64,000 nucleotides of DNA from Stenogyne calaminthoides. Taxonomy: Eukaryota; Streptophyta; Magnoliopsida; Lamiales; Lamiaceae. Shown piece after piece: positions 53,731 to 64,000 of the stretch (position 1 is its first letter; every line of letters begins with the position of its first letter). Location of the stretch: positions 13,132,728 through 13,196,727 of the forward strand of contig JBBCBC010000016.1 of assembly GCA_037126765.1 (NCBI GenBank), in the 5' to 3' direction. A program made the translations under genes and the position numbers. A model generated the notes under the pieces. The model was given only the letters and a program-made list of their open reading frames with translations, was not told the origin of the DNA and did not search any database.

Positions 53731-54042
53731 TGGTATCAGACGGGAGTTCAAAAGATAACTGATTTCAAAAGTGATCACCTGAACTGATCCATTTTTTAAA
53801 ACCCGTCTCTGATCTGATACCAACAAGTGGTATCAGAGCGGGAGTTCAAAAGATCACTGATTTCAAAAGTAATCACCTGAACTGATCCATTTTTTAAAAC
53901 CCGTCTCTGATCTGATACCAACAAGTGGTATCAGACCGGGAGTTCAAAAGATCACTGATTTCAAAAGTGATCACCTGAACTGATCCATTTTTAAAACCAC
54001 TCTTTGATCTGATACCAACAAGTGGTATCAGAGCAGTGGTTC
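53731..54042 (+). repeat. Tandem array of four primer-binding sites in RT6
   Basis: TGGTATCAGA occurs at 53731, 53828, 53926 and 54023 in a 97-98 bp repeat that includes the first leader bases (gggagttcaaaag, tgatcacctgaactgatcc). Copies 2-4 are preceded by CTGATACCA, which with TGGTATCAG makes a perfect 9-bp hairpin with loop acaag. The first copy has cgggaccaacaag, the true LTR end. Copies 2 and 4 read TGGTATCAGAGC, the best matches to initiator tRNA-Met; copies 1 and 3 read ...GACG and ...GACC. Confidence 0.9.
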
Positions 54043-54140
54043 ATCTTGACCATTTGCTTTGGCCATTGTCTAACTTGCTGAAAGACTCTGGTGGTCTACT
54101 AAACAGATCTATTTGCTGAAATCTTACAAGGCTCAGACAT

Positions 54141-55674
54141 TATGCCTTCTAAGAAACTTCCTATGTTCTCAGTTGAGAGCTATGATTTATGGAGATTAAG
54201 AATGTAGGCTCATCTGAATTCAAAGCATGAAAGAATGTGGAGAGTGGTTTACGGCGACCATTCAAATTCACCGCTGTGAATCCTGCATCATCAAAATCGA
54301 GAAAATGATCCCGAACCCAGAATTTCCAAAGTCTGATGATCAACTTACTCCTGATGAGAGAAAGTTAGTCAATGTTGACTATATTGCTAAAGATACTTTA
54401 TATAGCACTATTGATGATGGTGTTATGAGGATGATTTCTCACTGTGCAAATGCAAAAGAAATATGAGACACACCTGCTGTGATTGCTAAGGAAGAAGAAC
54501 ATTCTGAAGAAAGTTCCAGTTCCTCAGATAAGATGTTCTCAGATAGAGACAGTGATGATATTTGTCTCATGGCTGTAGGGGAGGTAAGTTCTTATATCTC
54601 TGTTGTTGCCCCTACACAAGCACATGAGTTCTCAAGTTCTACTGTAAACAGTAACTTTGACCTGATGGATTCATTTGAGAATCTTATGAAGGACTATGCT
54701 GTGTTACAAAAATTGCTCAATGAAACTCAAGAGCAGAACAAGGAACTGACTGTTGAGAATCTAAAGTGGAAAGACTCTAAGAATGCTGAGATCACTTCTC
54801 AATTGATGGGAACAACTGATGAACTAGATGTTCTGAAAGTACAACTCTCAGAAAAAGAGAAGGTGATAGAGACCCTAAATGGAAAATTAGAGAAATCCAC
54901 TGAGGAGATTCAGCTTATCAGAACTGAGTTCAATGACCTCTTTGAGAAGCATGAAACTCTAAAGAAGTGTGAGGATAGTGCGCAGAGAAAGTTAGCTCTA
55001 TTGAATTATGCATCTAAAGTGATAGATGAAATTCAGAGTTATCAAAGACCTGCAACTATAAAAGCTGGATTGGGATACATTCCAGGGGGAACCTCACAAG
55101 GTCTTCTGAATGATGCTTCTAGTAGCACTAAGACTGTCTTTGTTAAACAAGTGGCACCTAATCTTCTGACGGAAGAACTGCCCAGAGTTTTAGACAAGGG
55201 TAAAGGACCTATGGTTTCAGAAAAACTGAATGTTCAGGGAAGAAAGCCTAGACCTCAGGAAAAGGCTAGAAAACCTGACCACTCAGTAGGAAATCTTCAG
55301 GCCAGTACTTCAAAGCCTCAGGCTAAGAATACCAACCTGAAGAGATCTGCACTGAACCAACAGAGGAATTTTCAGAAGAGAAACACTCAGCAGAGATATT
55401 CTCAACTGAAAAGACCAAGTCCTCAAATTACTGAAAGACCCCAATTTCAGTACAGGCAACCCAAACCCCACTTGCCTAAGGGTAAAGGTTTCCTGAACCC
55501 AAGTCAGCAGAGACAGAGACCAGCTGCACAAAAGCCAAAGCACTTGAACAAAAGGCCTGTACCCAAGAAAAACTCTAAGGCTCATGTTCATGCTAAGGCT
55601 GGCACTCATACACAGGATACTATCAAGGCACCTAGGGTGGTGAATGTGTATGTAGATGTTTATGGGAGATAAAT
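54141..55674 (+). pseudogene. gag: RT6 gag with internal deletion (no zinc knuckle)
   Basis: ATG 54141 begins MPSKKLPMFSVESYDLWRLRM, related to the RT3 gag start. A stop follows, with frame changes to 54300, then LTPDERKLVNVDYIAK in one frame to TGA 54464 (a Trp codon in relatives) and on to 55672. The 397-codon part 54479-55672 is fully open: acidic Ser/Asp region (SSSSSDKMFSDRDSDD), coiled coil (about residues 60-180), then a basic Gln/Pro/Lys tail ending VYVDVYGR. About 200 codons between the capsid region and the acidic region, including the CCHC knuckle, are missing compared with RT3. Confidence 0.8.
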
Positions 55675-56060
55675 CAGCCACTCTAAAGTAATTAGAGTTG
55701 TTAGGCAGATTTGGATTCCAAAAGGTATAGCTAACCTGGTAGGACCTTACACCAAATGGGTACCTTTGAACTGATCTGTTTTTCAGGTAAAAGAAAAGGG
55801 CACTGAGCTGAATGAAGACAACATAGCCCTGATGAATGGAAAGTTTGAGATGTCATTGTTGGGGGAGATGAATTTCTTTCTTGGACTTCAGGTGAAACAT
55901 ACTAAGGAAAGAATCTTCATCAAAGATCATGTTGAGAAGACATCAGGATGGAGAAAATTCATACTAATAAACAGAGAGCTGATATCTTGACTAAACCTTT
56001 GGCTGAATCAAGATTTCAGGAACTATCAGTTGAACTAGGGATGTTGGATCCAGGTGTATA
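55675..56060 (+). pseudogene. pol: RT6 gag end and fused pol remnants
   Basis: IWIPKGIANLVGPY and WVPLN lead to TGA at 55772, then TCTGTTTTTCAG. Next come RT remnants (LMNGKFEMSLLGEMNFFLGLQVK) joined to an RNase H tail (ADILTKPLAESRFQELSVELG) ending TAG at about 56060. Protease, integrase and most of RT and RNase H are absent. Confidence 0.8.
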
Positions 56061-56739
56061 GAGCAAATCTGAAAAATTGAAGGTTTTCAGATGCATGAAG
56101 TTTTCTCAGGATTTTACTGAGAAACTCAGGATAAAATTGAAAGTACTGAAATCTGAGTCTTGGGAAACTCAGATATGCTGAAGATCAGTACTCAGTATTA
56201 TACTGACCCCGTTCAGTACTCAGTACTATACTGCCCCCGTTCAGTACTCAGTATCATACTGACATTTTATCAAGGTCAAAACTCAGTAAGACTGATAGAA
56301 GAAAATTAGTCTGAAGAAGTAATGACTCATGCAATGCATTTATTGTCCAACTGAATCTCAGTAATCATTGGCAATAAATAACAAAACACCTGAAGGGAAT
56401 ATTTGGGCGGGACCTTTGAAATACCCGAAGAAAGTCAATGGTCTGCAGGAACAGTAATTAATTGCACTGTTCATTAATCACCAATAAGGTTAAATTGACG
56501 GCGTAATATTTGTGAAATCATCCTTTCATATACCCGATTAGTCGGTGTTTAATCTCAACCGTCGATTGCTTCAATCGATATGATTTCCCATGAATCAATT
56601 CTATATATTCATTGAGAATTCATTCAAAGCCCCAATTCCTAAAGCCTTCGTCTTCAAAACACTCTACTTCTAAAAATTTCTCATTTTCCCAGAAACCCTT
56701 CATCGTTCTCAAAAACCCTTCACCCAAAAATTCTTCAAA
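56061..56739 (+). promoter_or_regulatory. RT6 post-pol spacer and third-ORF leader
   Basis: Contains three copies of a cagtactcagtactatactg phrase near 56185-56260, AACCGTCGATTG at about 56558, a TATA-like ctatatattc at about 56603, and a CT-rich leader to the ATG at 56740. Arrangement parallels RT2 and RT3, but blocks are more diverged. Confidence 0.4.
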
Positions 56740-56843
56740 ATGACGTTCTCGGTTTAAGATAAACTTGCAATTTCTAACAGGCCATGGTACGAGTACATTG
56801 TTTCACTCGAAAGCTCGTCGAATGCAACATATGAAGAAGAAGT
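56740..56843 (+). pseudogene. RT6 third ORF, first codons, cut by RT7
   Basis: ATG at 56740 gives MTFSV, a stop, then RPWYEYIVSLESSSNATYEE before RT7 enters. Position after the spacer fits the third ORF; sequence resemblance to RT3 is too short to judge. Confidence 0.4.
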
Positions 56844-58418
56844 TGTAGGTCCCGAACGGGTTTTGTGAGGGCAGAAGTCTAGAGGGGAGGGGTGAATAGA
56901 CTTCGAATTTTTTTGGGCAGATCAGGTGTGATGGCGATTAACTTTGATCGAGTCTTAGAGTGAATCGGTTTGGGATCGATAACCAACTTACTAATACTAA
57001 TGAAAGGCAGATCAGTTCGGTAACTATCAGTTTAACTGATGTGTGCGGAAGCTAAGTTTTACCCGTGTGAAAAACCAGTTTGAATAAATCAGATTCCAAA
57101 GTTAGTCTTTTAACCAGTTGACTAAAGTGTCAAGCTTGATCAGATCAGAAGCTTGGTGCTAGCTGATCTTAACTTAGAATATGTATGCGCTTTAAAAGTT
57201 GTGTGCGATTGTGTAGACAGTTAATCAAAGCGGTAAAGGCACACAAGATTTATAGTGGTTCGAACAAACCAGTCCTACCTCCACTCTTCCCTATCACAAG
57301 GGGCACCAACTAAACCAATCGGACTTAGATTTTTGTGTTAGTCCAACACAAAGACAATCGACAGATATTTAAAGAGTTCTCACTCAACCGATCCCAGAAA
57401 TCAGAACTAGAAACCCTAATCTGAAATCTTGCTAAACAACTTAACCTAACTTTGGGTTTGGATAAGATCGTTTTGGTTCCAACTATGAAATATTTTCTAG
57501 TGTTTAAGATAGCCTATCAGCTAGATGAAAAGATTTCTATGCTAAGAACTTATGGGATGAACACTTAATAAAATAATCTTCTTGTTCGTGTTCTTCGTGC
57601 GGAAATCTGATTATAGCTTGAGCTTCTTGATCGTTTCAGGGTTTTCTTGTCTTCACTCTGAAGTGTGATCCCATATTTATAGACCTTGAAATCAAAGAGC
57701 CGTTGGAGAGCAATTTGAATTTCAAAAATATAATTGGTAGGTTTGCGCAGATTGATGTGGCGTTCGGAAACGGCATGGCGAAAAGCGTGAATTTTGTATT
57801 TTATAGCCGTTAGAGAGAGCAGCACCAAATCCCGTAATTGCCGGCTCCGATCATACGTGTCTTGTTCTTATTGGTTAACAGACGCACTTTTCAGTGTTGT
57901 TCTTCCAACTAAGTTTGACATTCTTCTTGTTCAGATCATCGTCGTATGATTAGGTGAAATATCGATTTTTCACGGTGTGGAGTTTGATCGATCAAAAAAG
58001 TGATCGATCTACGATGGAGTCTTCTGGTGCCGGTTGACTTAGCTTCAACTAGCAGACTCGGCTGATGTAGGTCTTCTGGTCTGATCTTCTGGAAGTCATC
58101 TGATCTTCAAGTATTCTGAGTTTAAGCTTCATGACTTCAGCTGAGATATCTGACTTGATCAGATCGATCTGATCTTCTGTTCTTCTCTTGCATTCTGGCC
58201 TGTCGGATATCAACTATTCTTTGGATCTTCAGATCTGACCTATACATATTGAGATTTCCCCTCAATATGTGACCTATCTATTGCATCAGTTGTTCTATAC
58301 AATAATTATCAACTGGTATTCTATAAACGGTAATATAAACATCAGTCAGCTAACAGGTCTGACTGGTCCTATTACATGTGTTTCTGGAACTTTCATCAAA
58401 ACACTAAATTTCCCAACA
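56844..58418 (-). repeat. RT7 3' LTR (1575 bp)
   Basis: On the minus strand starts TGTTGGGAAATTTAG and ends GGGACCTACA. TCCAACGGCTC (57697-57707) precedes TATAAATA (57674-57681) by 15 bases. U5 keeps the short hairpin near the tgtccgaacc-type block (57265-57285) with wobble pairing. Confidence 0.92.
57674..57707 (-). promoter_or_regulatory. RT7 LTR core promoter: MSA-like box plus TATA box
   Basis: TCCAACGGCTC followed by TATAAATA on the minus strand. Confidence 0.5.
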
Positions 58419-58432
58419 ATTTCCCCCTTTTT
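58419..58432 (-). other. RT7 polypurine tract
   Basis: AAAAAGGGGGAAAT on the minus strand, directly before the LTR. Confidence 0.92.
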
Positions 58433-58626
58433 GATGAAACCAAAACACTTTGAGAAACCAATCACAGTTGATAAATATAGAACAGTAAAGAGCACATAAT
58501 CAGAAGACAATAAGATTTTGTCTTAGGATCAGAAAATAAATTTTTCTCATTAGATTTGTCGATTACACGTTACATCAGAAAAGTTTGAATTTAAAAACAG
58601 CTGATCCTGAGAAGTCTTCTGATTCT

Positions 58627-61600
58627 TCACTCTTTAGGCTTGTATCCTTCTGGCATCTCTCTTTGATCTTGAGGTACGTTGAAAATCTGATATAGTTTCC
58701 ATTTGACATCATTGGTCTGCTGAGGATCAGTTATGTGCGTTTTGCTCAGGATGTCAAAATAGAATCTCTGAAATGCCAGTCTGTCAAATGAGCCATCTGC
58801 CTTCTTCGAGTAATCCAACAGATCATACTCTTGGCGGAATATTTTTACATTGATTATTTTGGCCTCATTTTCCAGATACTTCAGAAAATCTGGATATTTG
58901 TTTTCCAACCAGTTGAGGAATTCATCATCTGGAGATTCTTCTCGTGGAACAAGATCAAGAACAAAGGCATCCAGAAGCCATTCACTTCTGATCTTATTCC
59001 ATTCCTCAAACCTCTTAGCATGTGCAGTAGTTTTTGGAATGATCTCATCAACTTTTCTTTGGCGGTGAGGTTCCGCATGCATTTTCCAAATTTCCCTTTC
59101 TTCGCTCTCGATCTGAATTTCTTCTTCAGATTTTCTACCTCTGCCAATTTATCTGCCCTTCTTTCTTCTTCGCTTTTTCGGGCTTCTTGAAAGAATCTGC
59201 TCTTTGGGCCAGTTTCTCGGCCGATTCCTTATCGGCTCAGATCCGCTATTTGTCTTCTTGTGATTATCTTAGTCGAGTGGGTCGGTACAGTTGTGATGTC
59301 CCAAAGACCAAGCAGCAGCCTAAACTTTCTTGCCTTTGACTTTTCCATCTTTTCGAGACTTCAAGTTAGCAAAGAGATCCGGATGGTCTAGTCTTTGTCC
59401 ATAGGTTTCAACCGCTCAATCAGTCTTCATTGTTTCGATCATGTCGATTGGTTTCTCACTCCGTCCTTCCCCCCTTTGGTCAAAAAGAGTCGGAGGTGGG
59501 AAATCGAGAGATCCAAAGTCGATCGATATCGCCTCGTTGAGATCTCAAGCAATGATAAACCTTGAGCTTGAGCAAGTTAGATGTTGAACCTTCGAGATCA
59601 GCTCAGTCTTGACAGATTCCATGGCAGTAGAGAGTGTAAGAATTAGTTTGTCAAGTTTCTCTTCTGTCAATTCTAGCTTTTCAGTGAGCATCAGAAAAGA
59701 AACTTGTTGTTGATCCACCCGAATCAAAGATGTCATCAACTCGATTTTATAAGTTCGCGGAACCGGTGGTCACAGTTTGGGAGAACTGATCTTTGATTGC
59801 CTCAATCTGGGAAATAGTCAATTCCCTTTGATCTGTTATTTCTTTGAGGCCAATCTGCCTCTGATCAGCTATCACTCCCTCAACTTCTTCTTTCAGAGAT
59901 CTTTGAGACATGATCTGATCTCCTGAAGTTGATCAGCGGTGACGTGAGTTGTAGGAATGATTGGTGTCACTTGATCTGCTTTCGATTGTTTGTGCCTCCG
60001 TTGGTTGGTCATGAATCTGCAAGACCGTTCCACTATCATCGGCAGACTCCTGCATCCTTCATAGTAAAGATCTCTGTTCAGAGCTTCTTGGCGATCTCCG
60101 GTTCACCTTGTTCATCAACCCGACTTCACCTCATGATCGAGCTTTGATAGATTCAAAGAAGCTCGGCTCACCGGTGATCCTACTTTAGCAGATTTCCTCA
60201 TATCGAAATCAAAATCTGCAAACTCATCAGCACCGCCCATCTGTTCTATAATCATTATAAAATCTGAGAAGCTTTTTAATCGGAGATCTCTCCAGGTGAG
60301 GATCTCCATAACTTCCTCTCTAATACCAGGATGGGCGACCAGCTCTGGATACATCTCATCAATTTCTCGTTCGATTTGCATTCTGACCATTTTCCCTGTG
60401 ATGGTCTTTGATGATCTAGACTCAGGAATTGTCTGTCCAGATTCCGGTTGATGAGATGTGGAGGGTTCTGGTGGTGCTTGAGTAGGTGGAAGTTGTCTGA
60501 TTGGCTCGACCTGCAGAGGTTCTGTTGTGGAGGCAGGTGCGCCTGGTTCTACAACAGGTAAGCTTTCTGGTTTGCGAACTGATGTAGTTTCAGGTTCGGG
60601 GGCAGGTGGAAGAGAAGGAGAAACATGCTTTCGGCAGCCCGATGTAGTCCGACCGTGAATCACTTTCGAGTTGGAGGAGAAAGAGATCGTTCGCCTGCGG
60701 CTTCTTCCTCAGAATGTTCTGGCGAGCTCTCAGCTTGAGAAGCCTGCCTGTCTGATTTTTCACCTGATTTTTGTGGCGCATCAGGCTGATCTGGCGCTCC
60801 TTCTTCATCTGACTCATCTTCTAGAAACAGAGTCATGGGGGCCTGCTTCGCCTTCTTCGGCCTCTTCTCCTGGGCCTTCACCAGTTTTCTTTTCTTCTTC
60901 TGGGGAGCATCTGGTGTAGACGAGGCTGCTTCCTTGCTTTTTCCTTTCTTCAGCTTTGGAGGGGTGGGCCGCATATCATCATCAGGTGGCCCATATATGG
61001 CTGAAGTGGTGGCGAGGAAGGCCTTATAGGGCTTCAGTCCATTCTGATTCCATTCGGCAGTTGGCATTTTGTCCTTCAGGATAACTGCAACCTTGTTGAG
61101 ATTGCTGATCCTCTTCTTCAGATAGACCTGCCTCCATTCATTAACTCCAAACTTTTCATGTTCTTGGAGTAGAATAGCCTTCAGGAAGCCATGCCAATTG
61201 ATGTTTTTGGCTTCATCAATTATTGCAGCCATGCTATACAGTTTGACGGATGTTAGAGCATCTGGGCTGAATGAAATACCCATGATTGTTTTTGACAAAA
61301 TGTCAAACAAAGATATCGGTATTTTTTTAGCATCGGGCTTTGACAAAACTCAAGATCCGATGTTTGTCAGCCTCTCTGGAGAGTTCTTTTCTGATCAGCT
61401 CATCTTCATTCTCCCTGTAGTGCGCAGGCGAGATTCATCCTTTTGGCAAGCTAAACAGACGAGTTATGTCCGCATTCGTCAGTCTGATCTCTTCTCCGTT
61501 GACTGAAGAAAGTAGTTCTTCTCCCGGAGTGTCCGTATCCACTCTTAAATTCCTTAGGAATTCGAGTGCTTCATACTGCATCACTGGATTGCAGTGAGCA

Positions 61601-61758
61601 TCGCAATATTTCTCAAGACCTCCTTTCTTCAGAATTTGCTCCACTTCCATTGATTTCGGATCCCGAGTGATATCAAACTGCACGAACTTGTCATCGACAA
61701 TCTTCTTTGCCAGTTCCGCATAATTGCACATTATTTTTCCCATTCCGTGAGTGGCCAT
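58627..61758 (-). pseudogene. RT7 third ORF (diverged member of the same family)
   Basis: ATG at 61758. N-terminal domain: ITRDPKSMEVEQILKKGGLE, YCDAHCNPVMQYEALEFLRN, GEEIRLTNADITRLFSLP, matching RT3 position by position at spaced residues. Then LFDILSKTIMGISF, a basic Lys/Arg tract (KKKRKLVKAQEKRPKKAKQ), an acidic/Pro region, EIDEMYPELVAHPG, LTWRDLRLKSFSDF, a coiled coil (59545-59739) and the C-terminal domain (RFEEWNKIRSEWLLDAF, DEFLNWLENKYPDF). Frame breaks lie near 61440, 60660, 60115 and at several points in 59100-60100. Final stop at 58627. No membrane segment. Much more diverged from RT2/RT3 than those are from each other. Confidence 0.75.
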
Positions 61759-62283
61759 CTACAATAAGATAGACTTGATTAAAGTTGTGCATAAACATGA
61801 AGATATCATATATTGATTATCAGACCTCTACTCAGGCCTAATAATCGATAAACACATGCGGATACCAAGAAACAATAAAGCATAACACAGGATACCATCG
61901 ATTGACAAAAACTTTAAGATCAATGGATTTAAGGAAAAATGATTCATCAAATAATCAGAAATTACCAGATTCTGTTTTTCGGAAAGATAATGTTGAAACT
62001 CAAGAAAAACACTTTGAATCGCAGAAAATTAATCTGGAGTTTTCAGAGAATAAATCGCAAGTTTGTGAATTAGAAAAACTCTGGTAGGGTTTTTGATGAA
62101 CCTTTTAAAGATGAGGAGGGAAAAAAAAGACAAGATTTGGAAGATCAACCGTTTGAAAAGATTAAATGATCCAGATAGAGCGGTTTTGATCGTATGGTCA
62201 GGAAAAGCACGTACGAAAACCTTTTGGATTTAAAAGCTCATTTTGTAGCAATTAATACAAGTACCCCACGTCCGCATTAAATG
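61759..62283 (-). promoter_or_regulatory. RT7 third-ORF promoter-like region and 5'-UTR intron
   Basis: On the minus strand: CATTTAATGCGGACG-type block (62283-62269), TTTAAATCCAAAAGG (about 62230), TCCTGACCATACGATC (about 62200), ACGGTTGATC (about 62150), TTTTCCCTCCTCATC then TTTAAAAGG (about 62110). A donor ATCTG/GTAATTTCTG at 61975 and an acceptor CTTATTGTAG ending at 61759 would remove 217 bases just before the ATG. Confidence 0.5.
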
Positions 62284-62538
62284 TTTTGCAGGGAATACGT
62301 CACAAAGGTAATGAGTACAGTAAGGCAAATAATATCAGATAAAATCCGATAAATAAGCAAAGAACAAGGGAAAAGAAAAGCGTATCTGGTTAACTGATAT
62401 TGTAAGCAGTCAATACCACTTGTAGTTGATTCCACTTGTTGATCTTAGTTTTCTGCCTAAACCTTATAATTTCCCAACTGTTCTTTTCAACTGATCTGCT
62501 TCACTATGCGTCTGATTTCCCTTTTCTGATCCTCCTTG

Positions 62539-62621
62539 ATCAGTTGAAGTTCCCCCTTCAACTGATATTTCTGTTTTCTAATAGACTGATATATCTGATT
62601 TGTTGAGGTTTCAAGCTCAAC
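62539..62621 (-). other. RT7 post-pol hairpins
   Basis: ATCAGTTGAAG/CTTCAACTGAT (62539-62566; loop ggggaa in RNA sense) and GTTGAG/CTCAAC (62602-62621; loop cttgaaac in RNA sense). A further pair GATCAGTTT/AAACTGATC lies beyond the inserted stretch at 63890-63927. Confidence 0.6.
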
Positions 62622-62719
62622 TGATCTTCCTTATCTGATCAATTTCGTATGTAATCAGATTTTAGTTGACCTAATCTGATTCGTCTCAGATCAAGCCAAT
62701 TCTTGGGATAAGTGTTACC

Positions 62720-63770
62720 GCCAAAACTTAGTCTAGAATAGTAGTCTCTATTCCCTAAGTTGGCACGATTTGACATGCGTAATTATAGTCTGAATATTTC
62801 GATATGTCAATCCACCGTAAATTTATCCAATTATCAGTCGTTTGATTCCTACACGCTGTCCTTGTGATGCAAATTTCTCTAAAAGGCTTTTTGAAATCAA
62901 ATTTGCATTTGCACCCTTGCTTGGCCTCTATAAATTGGACCAATGTTTTACGCAAAATTACCCATTCACCATACTTATCTTCTTTGTAGACTCATGTATT
63001 CTGGTGCCTTATTTCCAATGAAACTTCCGGCAAAAACCTTTACCCCTTTTTCAATGATTTCAGCTTCTCAAATCAACCCTGTGTGTCCCTTATCACTGTT
63101 TTCGTCGTCATCAAAGATTTCACATACAATTGTTGCCAAGCTTCTCTACCACCAAGGCGGCGGATCTGCTGTCGCAACTGAGAAGACACTTCTCCTAACC
63201 GTATGCACCTTGTGTGTCTATCGAGATGACGGAACTAGCATCAACAGACTCAGTCTGATATAAAACATGAGTTTGATACACGGTCTGGATCAGACAACAG
63301 CTGATCTTCGTATATCAACTCTATTTTTTCATGTAACACATGTGCCCATAAGGTCTTTGAACCAATTTCTTGGCACATGTGCTCCATTTAACAGCTGGAG
63401 AGCCCATTGACTTCATGTCTAAGGGCTCCTGGCTTAGAAATCCTATCAACGCCGCTCTCACTCCATTGGTTTTAGCTTCAGCGAGCGACTTTAGGATTAT
63501 TTCAAAGCCTTCTTCCCCTTGTTAAGTGGGGGAAAATGGGAGCATGAGATCTTAAAATCTCTCTCTCCCCCCCTCTTCTAGGGTTAGGATGAGGGTTTAG
63601 GGTTATAGGTTTAGGGTTTTCGGTTATGACTTATGTACTGACCTCCGGGTCCTTTGTACTTGTAACTTGTAATGTAACCTGACCTTCGGGTCTTTATCAA
63701 TGAAAATTTCTATTATTCCATTGTTGTGTAAATTTTCTGCTTTCTTATGCGATTGTAGGCTTTAATCTGT
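62720..63770. other. Unidentified insertion in the RT7 spacer
   Basis: The TGATCAG-rich spacer of RT7 stops near 62715 and resumes near 63780. Between them, on the plus strand, are a TATA-like ctctataaattgg (about 62930), a 106-codon frame from 62943 (no known motif; VAKLLYHQGGGSAVATEKT), a C/T-rich stretch near 63565, a short tttagggttataggtttagg region and a polyadenylation-like atcaatgaaaatt near 63700. This could be a captured gene fragment, but boundaries and identity are unknown. Confidence 0.35.
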
Positions 63771-64000
63771 GAATCTTGCTTGTTGAATATCAACTTAATC
63801 GACTTACAAAGATGTAAAATAACCAACCTGATTTAATCAGATAATCCTTTAATCTAAGCATTTCCTTTAATCTGATAAACCTTTCATCTGATCAGTTTCT
63901 TTAATCTGACACATCATAAAACTGATCGCCTTCTCATATCAGTTCCTTGACTGATCTTCTGATCAATTGAGATACCAAACTCAGCTGATTCCTCTTATCC
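63771..64000 (-). mobile_element. RT7 spacer resumed
   Basis: Rich in ctgatcag and aatctgat phrases like the RT2 and RT3 spacers right after pol. No gene. Confidence 0.55.

Larger units (their letters stand above)
49970..56843 (+). mobile_element. RT6: deletion derivative of a Sirevirus-like Copia element (left boundary uncertain)
   Basis: 5' LTR (split by sLTR2), four PBS copies, a gag lacking the zinc knuckle, a small pol remnant, spacer and the start of a third ORF, where RT7 cuts in. Protease, integrase and most of RT are missing, so it could only have moved with enzymes from a relative. The right half probably lies beyond the window. Confidence 0.7.
56844..64000 (-). mobile_element. RT7: Sirevirus-like Copia retrotransposon, 3' half
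   Basis: On the minus strand the 3' LTR is 58418-56844, preceded by the polypurine tract, the third ORF (61758-58627), promoter-like spacer and hairpins. Pol would lie beyond 64000. The left flank is gaagt. A foreign stretch of about 1 kb (about 62720-63770) interrupts the spacer. Confidence 0.85.

Noticed and set aside
62943..63263. 106-codon ORF in the RT7 spacer insertion as a host gene
   Set aside because: No recognisable domain, no support for exon structure, and embedded in transposon sequence; reported only as an unknown segment.
63590..63625. Telomere-like tttaggg units
   Set aside because: Only about three imperfect units; too few for an interstitial telomere array.

Overview
The window looks like intergenic heterochromatin of a flowering plant, most likely a eudicot. 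It is packed with nested LTR retrotransposons and smaller DNA-transposon debris, and I found no convincing host gene. Every long open frame that I recognise is gag, protease, integrase, reverse transcriptase, RNase H or an extra retroelement ORF, and almost all carry stops or frameshifts. Element names below (RT1-RT7, sLTR1-2) are mine.

Layout. RT1 (1-2598, minus) is the 5' end of a Sirevirus-like Copia element: LTR, primer-binding site (PBS) and gag. From 2604 to about 9095 lies AT-rich debris: a Stowaway-type end, a foldback element, a hAT-like element holding a tandem array split by a Mutator-type MITE, a Helitron 3' end with helicase remains, a second MITE and an LTR-like fragment. RT2 (9101-19819, plus) is a 5'-truncated Copia element with gag, pol, a third ORF and a 3' LTR. 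A repeat-rich stretch follows, carrying solo LTR sLTR1 (21302-22100). RT3 (22928-34387, plus) has the same organisation as RT2 and is cut off by RT4, a different Copia element (about 34388-38459, resuming at 49274). RT4 is split inside integrase by RT5, a complete Ty3/Gypsy element of Tat type (38460-49268) with a target-site duplication. RT6 (about 49970-56843) is a deletion derivative. Its 5' LTR holds solo LTR sLTR2 (50802-52595), and its third ORF is interrupted by RT7 (56844 to beyond 64000, minus). The simplest reading is a nest in which the missing halves of RT3, RT4, RT6 and RT7 lie to the right of the window.

How the parts work together. In the Copia family an LTR promoter would drive gag-pol. 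Between pol and the LTR sits a long third ORF of roughly 1000 codons. Its upstream spacer looks like a private promoter with a TTTAAAA box and a 5'-UTR intron. Just after pol, three elements carry a series of perfect hairpins with purine GGAA-type loops. All six related LTRs carry an 8-base TCCAACGG block just upstream of TATA, resembling the plant mitosis-specific activator (MSA) element. RT6 carries four tandem PBS copies. These are the most unusual signals I see. All comparisons were made by eye; no database or folding program was run.
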